This document shows, piece by piece, positions 45,204 through 55,176 of a stretch of 64,000 nucleotides of DNA. A program made the position numbers and the translations under genes. How positions within the stretch are numbered: position 1 is the first letter of the stretch; every line of letters begins with the position of its first letter. The stretch comes from SZUA-22 sp963751695 (GTDB lineage: Bacteria; Bacteroidota; Ignavibacteria; Ignavibacteriales; Melioribacteraceae): the NCBI GenBank assembly GCA_963751695.1, contig CAVVVP010000003.1, positions 186,001 to 250,000 on the forward strand, given 5' to 3'. Under the pieces are notes generated by a model. The model was given only the letters and a program-made list of their open reading frames with translations, was not told where the DNA came from and made no database searches.

Positions 45204-45400
45204 AATTATAGCTCAATGAATTATTGTCCAATTATAATATAATCAATGATCAAATATACTTATTGTTGTAAACTTTTTATAAAATGAATAGAGCCATTTT
45301 TTCACTATCGAATTCAATATGAAAAACATAAAAATCTATTTAGATTTCATATATAAAAAATATAAATAACTCTTCTTATAGAAAAAATTTAGGTGAAAAG

Positions 45401-46687
45401 ATGGCCAGTAAAAACTATAACCCCTTTGAAACTGCACAGAAACAATTTGATCGTGCTGCTGATTTACTTGAATTGGACGAAGCTACACGTGAATTATTGA
45501 GAAATCCAGTAAGAGAATATCACTTTGGAATTCCTGTAACAATGGATGATGGGACAAAAAAAGTCTTTCGCGGATTCAGAGTTCAGCATAACGATGCTAG
45601 AGGCCCTGCAAAGGGTGGAATAAGATTTCACCCCCAAGAAACTATCGATACAGTAAAAGCTCTTTCAATGTGGATGACATGGAAAACCGCAGTTGCGGAC
45701 ATTCCACTTGGAGGTGGAAAAGGTGGTGTTATTTGCGATCCTCATAATCTTAGTCAGTCAGAGCAAGAAAGACTTTGCCGCGGTTGGGTGCGTCAAATTG
45801 TAAAAAACGTTGGCCCACAATCAGACATTCCCGCACCAGATGTAATGACCAATGCACAACACATGCTCTGGATGCTTGATGAATATGAAGCAATTCTTGG
45901 TAGTAAAAATCCAGGATTCATTACTGGTAAACCTGTTGGAATGGGCGGTTCCCTTGGACGAAAAGAAGCTACTGGTTATGGTGTAATTATAACAGTAAGA
46001 GAGGCGCTAAAAGAGATGAACATAAATCCAAAATCTACTACTGCGAGTTTCCAAGGATTTGGAAATGTTTCGCAATATGCGATTGAGTTATACAACCAAC
46101 TCGGCGGAACTGTTACATGTGTTTCTTCGTGGGATCAGAATGATCAAACTAGCTATTCTTTCCGAAGAAAAGATGGTATCAATTTAAGTGAGTTACAATC
46201 GATTTCAGATTCCTTTGGAGGAATTGACAAGGCTAAGGCTAAAGAACTTGGTTATGAAGTTTTATCTGGTGAGGAATGGTTAGAGCAAAGTGTTGATATA
46301 CTAGTTCCTGCGGCTTTAGAAAATCAGATTACTACTGACAATGTCGACAAAATCAGCAATTCTGTTAAAATAATAGCAGAGGGGGCAAATGGTCCGACTT
46401 CACTTGATGCAGATAACTTAATAAATGAGAAGAAAGTATTTCTAATTCCTGATTTCCTTGCAAATGCCGGCGGAGTTACAACAAGTTATTTTGAACAAGT
46501 CCAAAGCAATATGAATTACTTTTGGGAAAAAGATGAAGTATTGGGAAAATTAGATGTTAAAATGACATCAGCCTACATTGCTGTCAGTGATTTCGCCAAA
46601 TCAAATAATATGAATATGCGAGATGCTGCATATGTAATATCTGTTGATAGAGTTGCTCAAGCTTGTAAAAACAGAGGGTGGGTATAA
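45401..46687 (+). CDS. gdhA: Glutamate dehydrogenase (Glu/Leu/Phe/Val family)
   Basis: The 428-residue protein has the signature stretch: PAKGGIRFHP, WMTWKTAVADIPLGGGKGG (with the catalytic lysine region), then PAPDVMTNAQHM, and the dinucleotide-binding FQGFGNVSQYA. It interconverts glutamate and 2-oxoglutarate plus ammonia. Length and sequence fit the hexameric bacterial/archaeal group that accepts NAD or NADP; cofactor preference cannot be decided by eye. It is followed by two PEP-synthase-like genes on the same strand, with 36 bases to the first. Confidence 0.95.
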   Translation: MASKNYNPFETAQKQFDRAADLLELDEATRELLRNPVREYHFGIPVTMDDGTKKVFRGFRVQHNDARGPAKGGIRFHPQETIDTVKALSMWMTWKTAVADIPLGGGKGGVICDPHNLSQSEQERLCRGWVRQIVKNVGPQSDIPAPDVMTNAQHMLWMLDEYEAILGSKNPGFITGKPVGMGGSLGRKEATGYGVIITVREALKEMNINPKSTTASFQGFGNVSQYAIELYNQLGGTVTCVSSWDQNDQTSYSFRRKDGINLSELQSISDSFGGIDKAKAKELGYEVLSGEEWLEQSVDILVPAALENQITTDNVDKISNSVKIIAEGANGPTSLDADNLINEKKVFLIPDFLANAGGVTTSYFEQVQSNMNYFWEKDEVLGKLDVKMTSAYIAVSDFAKSNNMNMRDAAYVISVDRVAQACKNRGWV

Positions 46688-46723
46688 AAATTATTCTCTA
46701 CTACTATTTTGAGTTTTAATAAA

Positions 46724-48454
46724 ATGAATAGTATGTATAATACAAATTCCAAGATCACATTTCTTGGAGAAGGGTCATTGGGTGGAAAGGCCCAGGGGCT
46801 CCTCTTCATAAATGATATACTAGAAGAGCATAAAAAAGATACTGAGTTTCAAGCGTTTGATGTTTCAATTCCTCAAATGACAGCAATTAGAACGGATATC
46901 TTTGACGCTTTTATGATGCAGAATAAGCTGTATGAAATAGCGTATTCTGATAGAACTGATGAAAGAATTGCACTTCAATTTCAAAAAGCTGAATTACCTT
47001 TTGAGATTATTGGAGATTTAAAAAGGCTCTGTAATAAGACTCACACGCCTCTTGCGATTAGATCTTCGAGCAGATTGGAAGACGCACTTTATGAGCCTTT
47101 TGCTGGTATTTATGCTACCAAAATGACTTCCAATAACCAGCCCGATCCTGATCAAAGATTTAAAAAATTACTGGAAGCTATTAAATTTATCTACGCATCA
47201 ACCTTCTTTAAGACAGCAAAAGACTATATGTCTGCAACAAATCATAATATCGAAGATGAAAAAATGGCTGTGATAATTCAGGAGATTGTTGGAAACAGGT
47301 TTAACGATAAATTCTATCCGGAAATATCTGGTGTGGCGCGGTCTTATAACTTTTACTCACTAGGTAGAGCGAAACCAGAAGATGGAGTTGTCAATCTAGC
47401 ATTTGGGCTTGGGAAAACGATAGTTGATGGTGGTATATCTTGGAACTACTCTCCGTCATATCCTAGGATCGGGCCACCTTTTGCATCAACATCTGATATG
47501 ATGAAGAAAACACAATTGGATTTTTGGTCAGTGAATATGGGAAAACTCCCGGTTTACGATCCAATAAGGGAAACTGAATATCTAATTAAAAATAGTATAA
47601 TGTCTGCTGAAAATGATCAAACCCTTTCAAAATTAGTTTCTACATTTGAGCAAGAATCCGGAAAAATAAGAATGGGAACTGGCAGTTTTGGTCCTAGAAT
47701 TCTTAATTTTTCGCCAATTCTATCTCTAAATGACATTCCGTTAAATGATCTAATAGTGAGATTATTAAAAATTTGTGAAGCAGCTGTTAAAGCTCCTGTG
47801 GAAATCGAATTTGCAGTTTCACTCTCGGATTCAAAAAGGAATGATAAAAAGCATCGTTTTGGATTTTTACAAGTTAGACCAATGGTTATATCAGATGAAA
47901 ACGTGAAAATTGATGATACTGAATTTATGTCTGAAAATATTATTATTTCATCAAAAAATGTTTTAGGAAACGGTGTTGTTAATGATCTTATTGATATTGT
48001 CTATGTAAAACCAGAATCGTTTGATCCGAAATACTCCACAAAGATTGCTGAAGAAATACAAACAATTAACCAAAATCTAGTAAGTAAGAATTCAAAATAT
48101 CTTTTAGTGGGATTTGGGAGATGGGGAAGTTCTGATCCGTGGTTAGGTATTCCTGTGGACTGGAGCAATATTTCAGGTGCCAAAGTAATTGTAGAGTCAA
48201 TGCTCCCTAATATGAATGTTGAGTTAAGCCAAGGCTCACATTTTTTCCACAATTTGACTAGTTTTAATGTAAATTATTTTTCGATCCCATTTAATAGTAA
48301 ATCGAAAATTAATTGGGAATGGCTAATAAGCCAATCCATTATTATGGAAACTGAATTTGTTAGACACATAAAGCTTTCTTCACCGCTTTTAATAAAAGTG
48401 GATGGAAAGAAAGGAAATGGAATTATCAGTAAATGTGAGAACCAAAATGTTTGA
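46724..48454 (+). CDS. PEP/pyruvate-binding (ATP-grasp) protein with unrecognised C-terminal domain
   Basis: I start at the ATG at 46724 (576 residues); a TTG at 46709 is less likely. Residues about 12-395 match the ATP-grasp nucleotide-binding part of PEP synthase/PPDK: LGEGSLGGKAQGL at 14-26, AIRSSSRLEDALYEPFAG at 111-128, and a closing LQVRPM near 390. The phosphohistidine swivel domain (GGxTSHAA) and the PEP-binding barrel are missing. Instead a roughly 170-residue domain has GFGRWGSSDPW (about 462-472) and GSHFFHN (about 503-509). The same domain is in the next gene. A complete PEP synthase reaction is therefore not supported; it may phosphorylate or ligate another acceptor. Confidence 0.78.
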   Translation: MNSMYNTNSKITFLGEGSLGGKAQGLLFINDILEEHKKDTEFQAFDVSIPQMTAIRTDIFDAFMMQNKLYEIAYSDRTDERIALQFQKAELPFEIIGDLKRLCNKTHTPLAIRSSSRLEDALYEPFAGIYATKMTSNNQPDPDQRFKKLLEAIKFIYASTFFKTAKDYMSATNHNIEDEKMAVIIQEIVGNRFNDKFYPEISGVARSYNFYSLGRAKPEDGVVNLAFGLGKTIVDGGISWNYSPSYPRIGPPFASTSDMMKKTQLDFWSVNMGKLPVYDPIRETEYLIKNSIMSAENDQTLSKLVSTFEQESGKIRMGTGSFGPRILNFSPILSLNDIPLNDLIVRLLKICEAAVKAPVEIEFAVSLSDSKRNDKKHRFGFLQVRPMVISDENVKIDDTEFMSENIIISSKNVLGNGVVNDLIDIVYVKPESFDPKYSTKIAEEIQTINQNLVSKNSKYLLVGFGRWGSSDPWLGIPVDWSNISGAKVIVESMLPNMNVELSQGSHFFHNLTSFNVNYFSIPFNSKSKINWEWLISQSIIMETEFVRHIKLSSPLLIKVDGKKGNGIISKCENQNV

Positions 48455-51400
48455 TAGTGATTCACTACACAGACTGATTGACGATCTGAAAGAACGCGCA
48501 AAAGAACTGAACTGTATCTATGAAGTTAGAGAGATCTTAAACCAGATTGACAAACCAATTGATCAGATCTGTAATGCAATAATTGGGGCAATTCCAGCTG
48601 GTTGGCAGTACCCTGAAATCTGTAAGGCTCGAATTTCTCTTGACGACGATATATATGAAAGTAAAGATTTTATTGAAACTGAATGGACGCAGTGTGCAAC
48701 TATTAAAATCAGCGAATCTATTGTCGGAAAACTTTGCGTGCTTTATACAGAAGAGAGACCAATGTTAGATGAAGGACCATTTTTAAAAGAAGAACGAAAA
48801 CTGATAGAAAACATTGTTCAGCAGATTGGTCTCTTTTTATTACATCAAAAGTTGAGAAAGGTCTTTGAAGATCAAGACGAACAGAATACTCTCAAGAAAC
48901 GAGAATGGGAAGTAGTCATAGATATGCTTGAACGGACTGATCCAAAACTATTGATCAGGATCTCAAGAAAAATGATCAACTTCCTTTCCTGGAGTGGAAT
49001 AAAAGAGGCGGAAGAATTGTTTACTCCTCTATATAATGAAAAGAAAGAGTTATTGGGTAACGAAAACAGACCTTATAAAAGCGAGGCGAATAAAAATTCT
49101 CTTCAAGCAACATATCAAATATTTAAAGTAGCTGGAAAATTCTTGGGGGAAGACACTATTCTAAACAATATCCAAAAATGGATTAGGGAAGACAAAACAA
49201 GGTTCTTCGTGGAAATACTTGAAAACACCGGTTCATCTTTAGTTGAGATAAGCAATGCGATTGAACGTTTTCACTATCTCTCGTCACAAGGACTAAAACT
49301 TTCAGATACCAGAAAAACAAGCTTTCGAGTTTCACTCATTCGAAGATTATTAAGTGATCAGCCTAAGTTTATTAACATTGCTAAAAATTTTATTAGTGTA
49401 GATGATTTCTCGGAGTTAGTCAATAAGATGATTTTCCCTGTAGGCAGTCACGGTAAAATTGGAGGAAAAAGTTCTGGACTATTTTTAGCCACGCAGATAA
49501 TCAAAAAATCTCAATCAAATGACGAGTTATTCGAGAATATTAGGACTCCTAAAACTTGGTATTTAACTTCAGATGGTCTCCTTAAATACATGACATATAA
49601 TAATCTTGAAGACATTGTCGAACAAAAATATAAAGACATCGGGCAAGTCAGACAAGAGTATTCATACGTAATTGATGTATTTAAGAATTCAAGATTTGCT
49701 CCTGAGGTAGTGCAAGGTCTATCCTTGGCTTTGGAAGATTTTGAAGATAAACCCCTAATTGTTAGGAGCTCAAGTTTGTTAGAAGATAGACTAGGTGCAG
49801 CATTCGCGGGGAAATACAAAAGTTTGTTCATTGCAAATCAAGGGACAAAGGAAGAGCGCCTCTCCGAGCTGATGGATGCTATTGCTGAAGTTTATGCTTC
49901 TACTTTCGGTCCTGATCCAATTCAATATAGGGCTGAACATAAGCTTCTTGATGTTCACGAAGAAATGGGTATCCTAATTCAAGAAGTTGTAGGTAAAAGA
50001 GTTGGAGATTACTATCTTCCAGCTTTTGCAGGTGTCTCCTTTAGCCACAATGAATACCGATGGTCGAGTAGAATTAAAAGAGACGATGGTTTAGTGCGAA
50101 TGGTCCCTGGTTTGGGAACTCGGGCAGTAGATAGATTGAGTGATGATTATCCAATTCTTATATCACCTGGGCAACCGAACTTGAAGGTCAATGTAACTTT
50201 AGACGAAATGATTAGATATTCTCCAAAGAATATTGATGTAATAAACCTAAAGGAGAGAAGATTCGAAACCATCGGCATCCAAACTCTTCTTAGGGAAAAC
50301 GGTCAAAACTATCCAACAATTAATAGTATTGTCTCTGTACTGAAAGAAAATCATTTAGAACAGCCAAGAGCATTTGGAACAGATTTCTCTAAAGAAAATC
50401 TTGTTGTTACGTTTGATGGGCTAATGAGTAAGACACCTTTCATAAAACAGATGAACAAAATTCTGAAAATTCTTCAAGAAAAGTATGACCATCCAGTTGA
50501 TGTTGAGTTTGCTCATGATGGAGATAATTTATTTTTACTACAATGCAGAAGTCAGAGTTTCTCTCAAGATAGTAAACCGGCCATTATTCCAGATAATATT
50601 TCCCAAGAGGATATGATATTTAGTGCAAAAAAATATATCACAAACGGAATTGTAGACGGTATTACTCATGTGGTCTATGTTAATCCACAAAAGTATAGTG
50701 AAATTAGTAGTTATGAAGAGTTGTTGGAAGTAGGTAAAACAATAGGGAAACTAAACAAGGTACTACCCAAAAGACAATTTATTCTTATGGGGCCAGGACG
50801 TTGGGGAAGCAGGGGTGATATAAAACTAGGTGTGAATGTTACTTACTCCCAAATTAATAGTACTTCTATGCTCATTGAGATTGCTAGAAAACAAAAGGAT
50901 TACGTTCCCGATGTATCATTTGGTACTCATTTTTTTCAAGACCTCATTGAAGCTCAAATACACTATCTACCACTTTACCCAGATGATAATGGGATTGTTT
51001 TTAATGAATCATTTTTTAACAATTCTGAAAATATCTTGCATCAATTATTCCCAGACAAAGCCAATCAATCAGAGGTGATCAAAATCATCGACGTTCCAAC
51101 TACAACCGGTGGTAAAATTTTACAAATCTTAATGAATGCTGAATCAAATTATGCGGTCGCGTTATTAGCTAATCCAAAAGAGACTCTCGAGGTTCACACT
51201 GATGGACAGGATTTGCCCTACGCACGCAGCAAATCTGAAACTCATTGGCGATGGCGAATGCGAAATATTGAAGGGCTTGCATCGAAACTTGATCATGAAC
51301 GATTCGGAGTTAAAGGATTTTATCTCTTCGGTAGCACTAAAAATGCAACGTCTGGCCCGCAGAGTGATATTGATATAATTATTCACTTCGTTGGGACAGA

Positions 51401-51614
51401 TGTGCAGAAAGAGTGTTTATTAACTTGGTTAGATGGATGGAGTAAAAGTCTTGCTCAGATGAACTTCCTTAGAACGGGATATAAATCTGATGGTTTGCTT
51501 GATATAAACATTATAACTGATGAGGACATTAAGAATAAAACGAGCTATGCTGTTAAAATTGGTGCCGTAACAGATGCTGCAAGACCATTGCCGTTTGGTA
51601 CAGATATTAAATAA
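48447..51614 (+). CDS. Large PEP-synthase-like protein with GAF-like N-terminus and C-terminal nucleotidyltransferase
   Basis: The frame opens at 48402. I favour the ATG at 48447, which overlaps the previous stop (ATGTTTGA) and suggests coupled translation, giving 1055 residues; 48417 is possible. Residues about 1-150 look like a GAF sensory domain. A helical stretch follows, then the ATP-grasp region (GKIGGKSSGLFLATQ at about 335; IVRSSSLLEDRLGAAFAGKY at about 436; LQCRSQS at about 697). Next comes the domain shared with the preceding protein (GPGRWGSRGD at about 781, GTHFFQD at about 825). The last 120 residues hold a nucleotidyltransferase motif, FGSTKNATSGPQSDIDI. No phosphohistidine or PEP barrel is present. 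Function unknown. Confidence 0.75.
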   Translation: MFDSDSLHRLIDDLKERAKELNCIYEVREILNQIDKPIDQICNAIIGAIPAGWQYPEICKARISLDDDIYESKDFIETEWTQCATIKISESIVGKLCVLYTEERPMLDEGPFLKEERKLIENIVQQIGLFLLHQKLRKVFEDQDEQNTLKKREWEVVIDMLERTDPKLLIRISRKMINFLSWSGIKEAEELFTPLYNEKKELLGNENRPYKSEANKNSLQATYQIFKVAGKFLGEDTILNNIQKWIREDKTRFFVEILENTGSSLVEISNAIERFHYLSSQGLKLSDTRKTSFRVSLIRRLLSDQPKFINIAKNFISVDDFSELVNKMIFPVGSHGKIGGKSSGLFLATQIIKKSQSNDELFENIRTPKTWYLTSDGLLKYMTYNNLEDIVEQKYKDIGQVRQEYSYVIDVFKNSRFAPEVVQGLSLALEDFEDKPLIVRSSSLLEDRLGAAFAGKYKSLFIANQGTKEERLSELMDAIAEVYASTFGPDPIQYRAEHKLLDVHEEMGILIQEVVGKRVGDYYLPAFAGVSFSHNEYRWSSRIKRDDGLVRMVPGLGTRAVDRLSDDYPILISPGQPNLKVNVTLDEMIRYSPKNIDVINLKERRFETIGIQTLLRENGQNYPTINSIVSVLKENHLEQPRAFGTDFSKENLVVTFDGLMSKTPFIKQMNKILKILQEKYDHPVDVEFAHDGDNLFLLQCRSQSFSQDSKPAIIPDNISQEDMIFSAKKYITNGIVDGITHVVYVNPQKYSEISSYEELLEVGKTIGKLNKVLPKRQFILMGPGRWGSRGDIKLGVNVTYSQINSTSMLIEIARKQKDYVPDVSFGTHFFQDLIEAQIHYLPLYPDDNGIVFNESFFNNSENILHQLFPDKANQSEVIKIIDVPTTTGGKILQILMNAESNYAVALLANPKETLEVHTDGQDLPYARSKSETHWRWRMRNIEGLASKLDHERFGVKGFYLFGSTKNATSGPQSDIDIIIHFVGTDVQKECLLTWLDGWSKSLAQMNFLRTGYKSDGLLDINIITDEDIKNKTSYAVKIGAVTDAARPLPFGTDIK

Positions 51615-52458
51615 GTTCTCTTTTGCTCTTTTCAAGATTTGTTAGATCGAACTTAATTAAAGCCAATTCTGGTCCATCGTGAGCTGCCGAAAAGCAGAAA
51701 GTGTTTCCAATTTTTTCTTTCCAATAACCCGTAATACTTGTGGACTCGTGCACATGTCCATGAAGTGTTAGCAGCGGTTGATGCTTTTTTATGAACCGCT
51801 TGATAGCAATACTTCCAACATGAACATCAAGTGGGACATAATCAATCATCTTACCATCTAGCGCAGCTCTATCCAATTTAGTTTTATATGGTGGGGAATG
51901 AAATAAAAATATTGCCTTACTAAGATTGTCATCACCAATTAGTTTTTGTATATCTTTTTGAATGGTCGAATATTTCATTTCATGTAATGTAGGTTTTATT
52001 CTGTGATTCCCTTCTTCAATAGGAATACATCCTGGATCAACGTGTCTAGAGACGTCATATTTTTCCCAATCTTTGAGCTGAAATGGAGTTGGTGGCACAT
52101 AATTATAACCACAGAATTTATAAGTGTCATGGACTATAGATTTATTATGAACGTATTTCCATAATCCCAACTTCTCCGCTTCTAATAAATCAATTTCGTA
52201 TACTGAACCATCATCATTTCCCAAAATTATACAAACAATAGGATATGCGTCGTCAAGCTTATCTTTTAGTTTTTGAAAACCTTTTCTGAAAATATCTTCA
52301 TAAAAACAATGATACTCATCTGAGGTTGAAAAGTGATGTGGGAATAAATCACCACCAAGAAAGACCATCTCAGGCTTTTCAGATTCAATCTTCTTAAATA
52401 ACTTTTTATATCGAGAGAGACTTCCGTGGAGATCTGATACAAAAAAAAATTTACTCAT
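51607..52458 (-). CDS. Calcineurin-like metallophosphoesterase
   Basis: The 283-residue product shows the metallophosphoesterase metal-ligand series in order: SDLHGS, GGDLFP, LGNDD, LFHSPPY and LHGHVHES. Two metals would be bound for phosphoester hydrolysis; the target is unknown. It is cytosolic, with no signal peptide. Its end overlaps the end of the convergent nucleotidyltransferase-containing gene by 8 bases. Confidence 0.87.
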   Translation of the reverse strand: MSKFFFVSDLHGSLSRYKKLFKKIESEKPEMVFLGGDLFPHHFSTSDEYHCFYEDIFRKGFQKLKDKLDDAYPIVCIILGNDDGSVYEIDLLEAEKLGLWKYVHNKSIVHDTYKFCGYNYVPPTPFQLKDWEKYDVSRHVDPGCIPIEEGNHRIKPTLHEMKYSTIQKDIQKLIGDDNLSKAIFLFHSPPYKTKLDRAALDGKMIDYVPLDVHVGSIAIKRFIKKHQPLLTLHGHVHESTSITGYWKEKIGNTFCFSAAHDGPELALIKFDLTNLEKSKRELI

Positions 52459-52482
52459 ATTCTGCCACGAATGTACAGATTG

Positions 52483-53403
52483 TTAATTAAATACAGCGGA
52501 AACACCGATTCTGTGCAAGGCACCAATAGCTCCCATAGAACTGAATGCATAATTGAATTTGTAAGTATTAAGATTTACACCTAATCCAAAGTTGAAGCCA
52601 GCTAAACCAGATGAAGATCCAATTTTTAGTTCTTTTCTTTCATTGTTGTTAAAACCGAACCTAAGTTGAATAACTTTACTTAATGTGAATTCGACACCGG
52701 CATTAAAGTGGTCGAATCTATCATCATCATTCAATCGGCTAAATGCAAAAAATAACTCAAGTGGTGTGTGTGCAAGCTTTTTAGATAGACCTAATTGCAC
52801 AGAGGTCGGCAAATTCTCTTTAGTATATGAATAGTAGTACATCTGGCTTCCCAAATTCAGGACAGAAAAACCAAAGTTCCATCCGGATTCCGGAATTAAG
52901 TATTGAAGTCCAATATCTCCAGCCAATCCAGTCGAGGAATACTCATCGATGCTAGAATAAATAAATTTAAGATTCACTCCATAGTGGAAATTTTCTGCAA
53001 GTGAATTTGCATAACCAACCATTAGAGATAGATCACCGGCACCAAAAGTTCCTGTCTTGTTTCCGAACTCGTCAGTTTTATCAAAACTTCCATAATTAAT
53101 ATATTGAACTGCTGCACCAAATTTACCTACGCCACTAATTTCAAATGTTGAAGCTAAACTTGCCGAATTAATGTCCATCAGGTGTTTAACAAAGGAAAAA
53201 GAAGCTGGAGTGTTTTCAATGGTCCTAAAACCAGCTGGATTAAAGAAAATCACATCTGGATCATTGGCATTAGAAACGTAAGTCCCTCCTAAGGAAGCAG
53301 ATCTAGCGCTCATATCAATTCTTAAAAAATCATACGTGTTTTGAGCAAGAAGCTGTGATGCTGCTAGAAAAAAAAGCAACACAAAAACTGATGTTCTCTT
53401 CAT
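52483..53403 (-). CDS. porQ: PorQ-like type IX secretion system outer-membrane protein
   Basis: I start at 53403 because a TTGAGGAATTT ribosome site precedes the ATG and a signal peptide (MKRTSVFVLLFFLAASQLLA) follows; the longer frame from 53454 has neither. The 306-residue mature-type barrel has YDFLRIDMSARSASLGGTYVS and FFNPAG near the N-terminus and repeated amphipathic strands. This matches the PorQ/PorV family; conserved features near the N-terminus favour PorQ. It would sit in the outer membrane with the type IX machinery. The phosphoesterase gene follows 25 bases after it. Confidence 0.8.
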   Translation of the reverse strand: MKRTSVFVLLFFLAASQLLAQNTYDFLRIDMSARSASLGGTYVSNANDPDVIFFNPAGFRTIENTPASFSFVKHLMDINSASLASTFEISGVGKFGAAVQYINYGSFDKTDEFGNKTGTFGAGDLSLMVGYANSLAENFHYGVNLKFIYSSIDEYSSTGLAGDIGLQYLIPESGWNFGFSVLNLGSQMYYYSYTKENLPTSVQLGLSKKLAHTPLELFFAFSRLNDDDRFDHFNAGVEFTLSKVIQLRFGFNNNERKELKIGSSSGLAGFNFGLGVNLNTYKFNYAFSSMGAIGALHRIGVSAVFN

Positions 53404-53552
53404 AAATTCCTCAAGTTGCATCACGAGTTTAAACATTATACCCAAAAATGGCAATGATAAATGGTATGACCATTATATCCCCGCTATTAAAACATCTCTG
53501 CTTTAATTTCAATAAATTTGATTTCATAATTCGAAATCATTTAACAAATTTT

Positions 53553-55157
53553 ATGCCCCAGAAAATATTCGGACTTACAAGATCATCTTTAATATACATA
53601 TCCGTTGTTTCAATTATTCTTATTGTAACCGCAAGTGTTGTTTTCTACGATTCTCAAACTGTTTTTACCGAACAATTAATTTATGCATCAGCTGAAAAAA
53701 CAAGAAAACAGATGCACGATTTTCTTAATCCGGTTTCTGAAACTCTTCAAAATGTAAGAAAGAATGGTAATGATGGCACTTATAATTCTGATGGAGAAAA
53801 ATCATTGAATGATTACTTCATTCCACTTTTAAAAAATTCTAAAAGAATTTCATCCGTAAAGTATTTCGATGTATCGGGAAGACAATATCTTATCTACAAA
53901 GACAACAACACTTTCGTTTCAACATATCGAGTTGAAAAATCATTTAACAACGAGGTGCTCTGGAAAAGATGGGAGGATGTTGGAAAACCGATCAGCGAAT
54001 GGAAGCAAAACATTGAAAGAGACCCGACTAGACAGAATTGGAAAAAATATTTTAATACTCATACTGAACATGATAGTATTTATTGGTTACGACTGAAGGG
54101 ATTTGGAGATGTATCTGTGGGTGAGATTACAGCGATTACATTCGGAAGAATTCATCAAAAAGATACGCTTTTTGCTTGCGGACTTGGGATTAAAGTTGAT
54201 GACTTAACCTCATCCTTATCCGAGTTAAATTTGTATTCCAATCCAAAACTGTTTCTTATAAACAGTATAGACCATATAATTCCAATTGTTATGGATTACA
54301 AACTTTCGGAGATTGAACCTGAGGGGGTGTTCTCTTTTGATAATCTATCTGACTCCTTAGTAATATCATTTCTTTCTAATTGGAATGATTTAGGAGGTGA
54401 TTCAAAATCAACATTTACATTGGATTTTGATGACGATATCTGGTGGGGACAAGTTGACCCATTTGAGATTAAAAAAAGCAATATGAAGCTTGCTGTCTCT
54501 ATCTCTGAAAATGCATTATTAACTGCATACATTTTTGATACTTATATAATCATTATTTTTTCTTTACTGCTACTAATTATAGCAACTATAGTTTACTTTA
54601 GAAGAAGAAATAAAAAACTCCAAATTGGTAATCGAATAAATGAATCTAAATTGCACCAAATGCTTTTAGAGGGTGAGTCAAAAACATTCGAATTAAAATC
54701 CTCACTGAGATGGGATTATAGAGAAGAAAAAGTAAATAAAAAGCTTGAAGAAGTAATCGTCAAATCGATCTCTGCTTTTAATAACACCGATGGTGGTTAT
54801 TTAGTTATTGGAATAGATGACGAAACCAAGATACTTGGCCTAGATAAAGATTATGCTACGCTCAAAAAAAACAATTCTGATTATTTTGAACTTCACTTAC
54901 GAAATTTAATTGGCTCAACATTTACCGTTAGATATACGTCCCGAAAGATCAGTATCAGTTTTTTGGTAATCGACGGAAAAGAGATCTGTGTTATCAAGAT
55001 TGCTAAAGGAAATTATCCGCTATTTTTAAAAACATCGGATAAAAATGGAAAACAGATTGAAAAGTTTTTTGTCCGCAGCGGTAACTCCTCACAGGAAATT
55101 AACTCGCTAACTGAGATCAATAATTACATCAACGTTAGATTCAACAAAGAAAAATAA
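53553..55157 (+). CDS. Membrane sensor protein with cytosolic AlbA_2 (Schlafen-like) domain
   Basis: I start at the ATG at 53553 (MPQKIFGLTR), giving 534 residues; the frame opens at 53448 but begins inside the promoter region of the divergent porQ. A transmembrane helix (about 10-32) is followed by a roughly 290-residue extracytoplasmic domain of Cache-like character (VKYFDVSGRQYLIYKDN). A second helix (about 328-350) and a cytosolic AlbA_2 domain at about 373-525 follow (GESKTFELKSSLRWD, then KSISAFNNTDGGYLVIGIDD, then EKFFVRSGNSSQEI). AlbA_2 domains occur in DNA- or RNA-related and putative regulatory proteins. Signal-coupled regulation is an inference. Confidence 0.78.
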   Translation: MPQKIFGLTRSSLIYISVVSIILIVTASVVFYDSQTVFTEQLIYASAEKTRKQMHDFLNPVSETLQNVRKNGNDGTYNSDGEKSLNDYFIPLLKNSKRISSVKYFDVSGRQYLIYKDNNTFVSTYRVEKSFNNEVLWKRWEDVGKPISEWKQNIERDPTRQNWKKYFNTHTEHDSIYWLRLKGFGDVSVGEITAITFGRIHQKDTLFACGLGIKVDDLTSSLSELNLYSNPKLFLINSIDHIIPIVMDYKLSEIEPEGVFSFDNLSDSLVISFLSNWNDLGGDSKSTFTLDFDDDIWWGQVDPFEIKKSNMKLAVSISENALLTAYIFDTYIIIIFSLLLLIIATIVYFRRRNKKLQIGNRINESKLHQMLLEGESKTFELKSSLRWDYREEKVNKKLEEVIVKSISAFNNTDGGYLVIGIDDETKILGLDKDYATLKKNNSDYFELHLRNLIGSTFTVRYTSRKISISFLVIDGKEICVIKIAKGNYPLFLKTSDKNGKQIEKFFVRSGNSSQEINSLTEINNYINVRFNKEK

Positions 55158-55176
55158 TTTGCTTACAATTACATAG

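Noticed and set aside
46724..51614. Standard phosphoenolpyruvate synthase annotation for the two ATP-grasp proteins
   Set aside because: Neither has the phosphohistidine swivel motif nor the PEP-binding barrel, so the full enzyme reaction is not supported.
51300..51614. MNT/HEPN-type toxin-antitoxin based on the nucleotidyltransferase motif
   Set aside because: The motif is the C-terminal domain of a very large protein, with no neighbouring HEPN gene.
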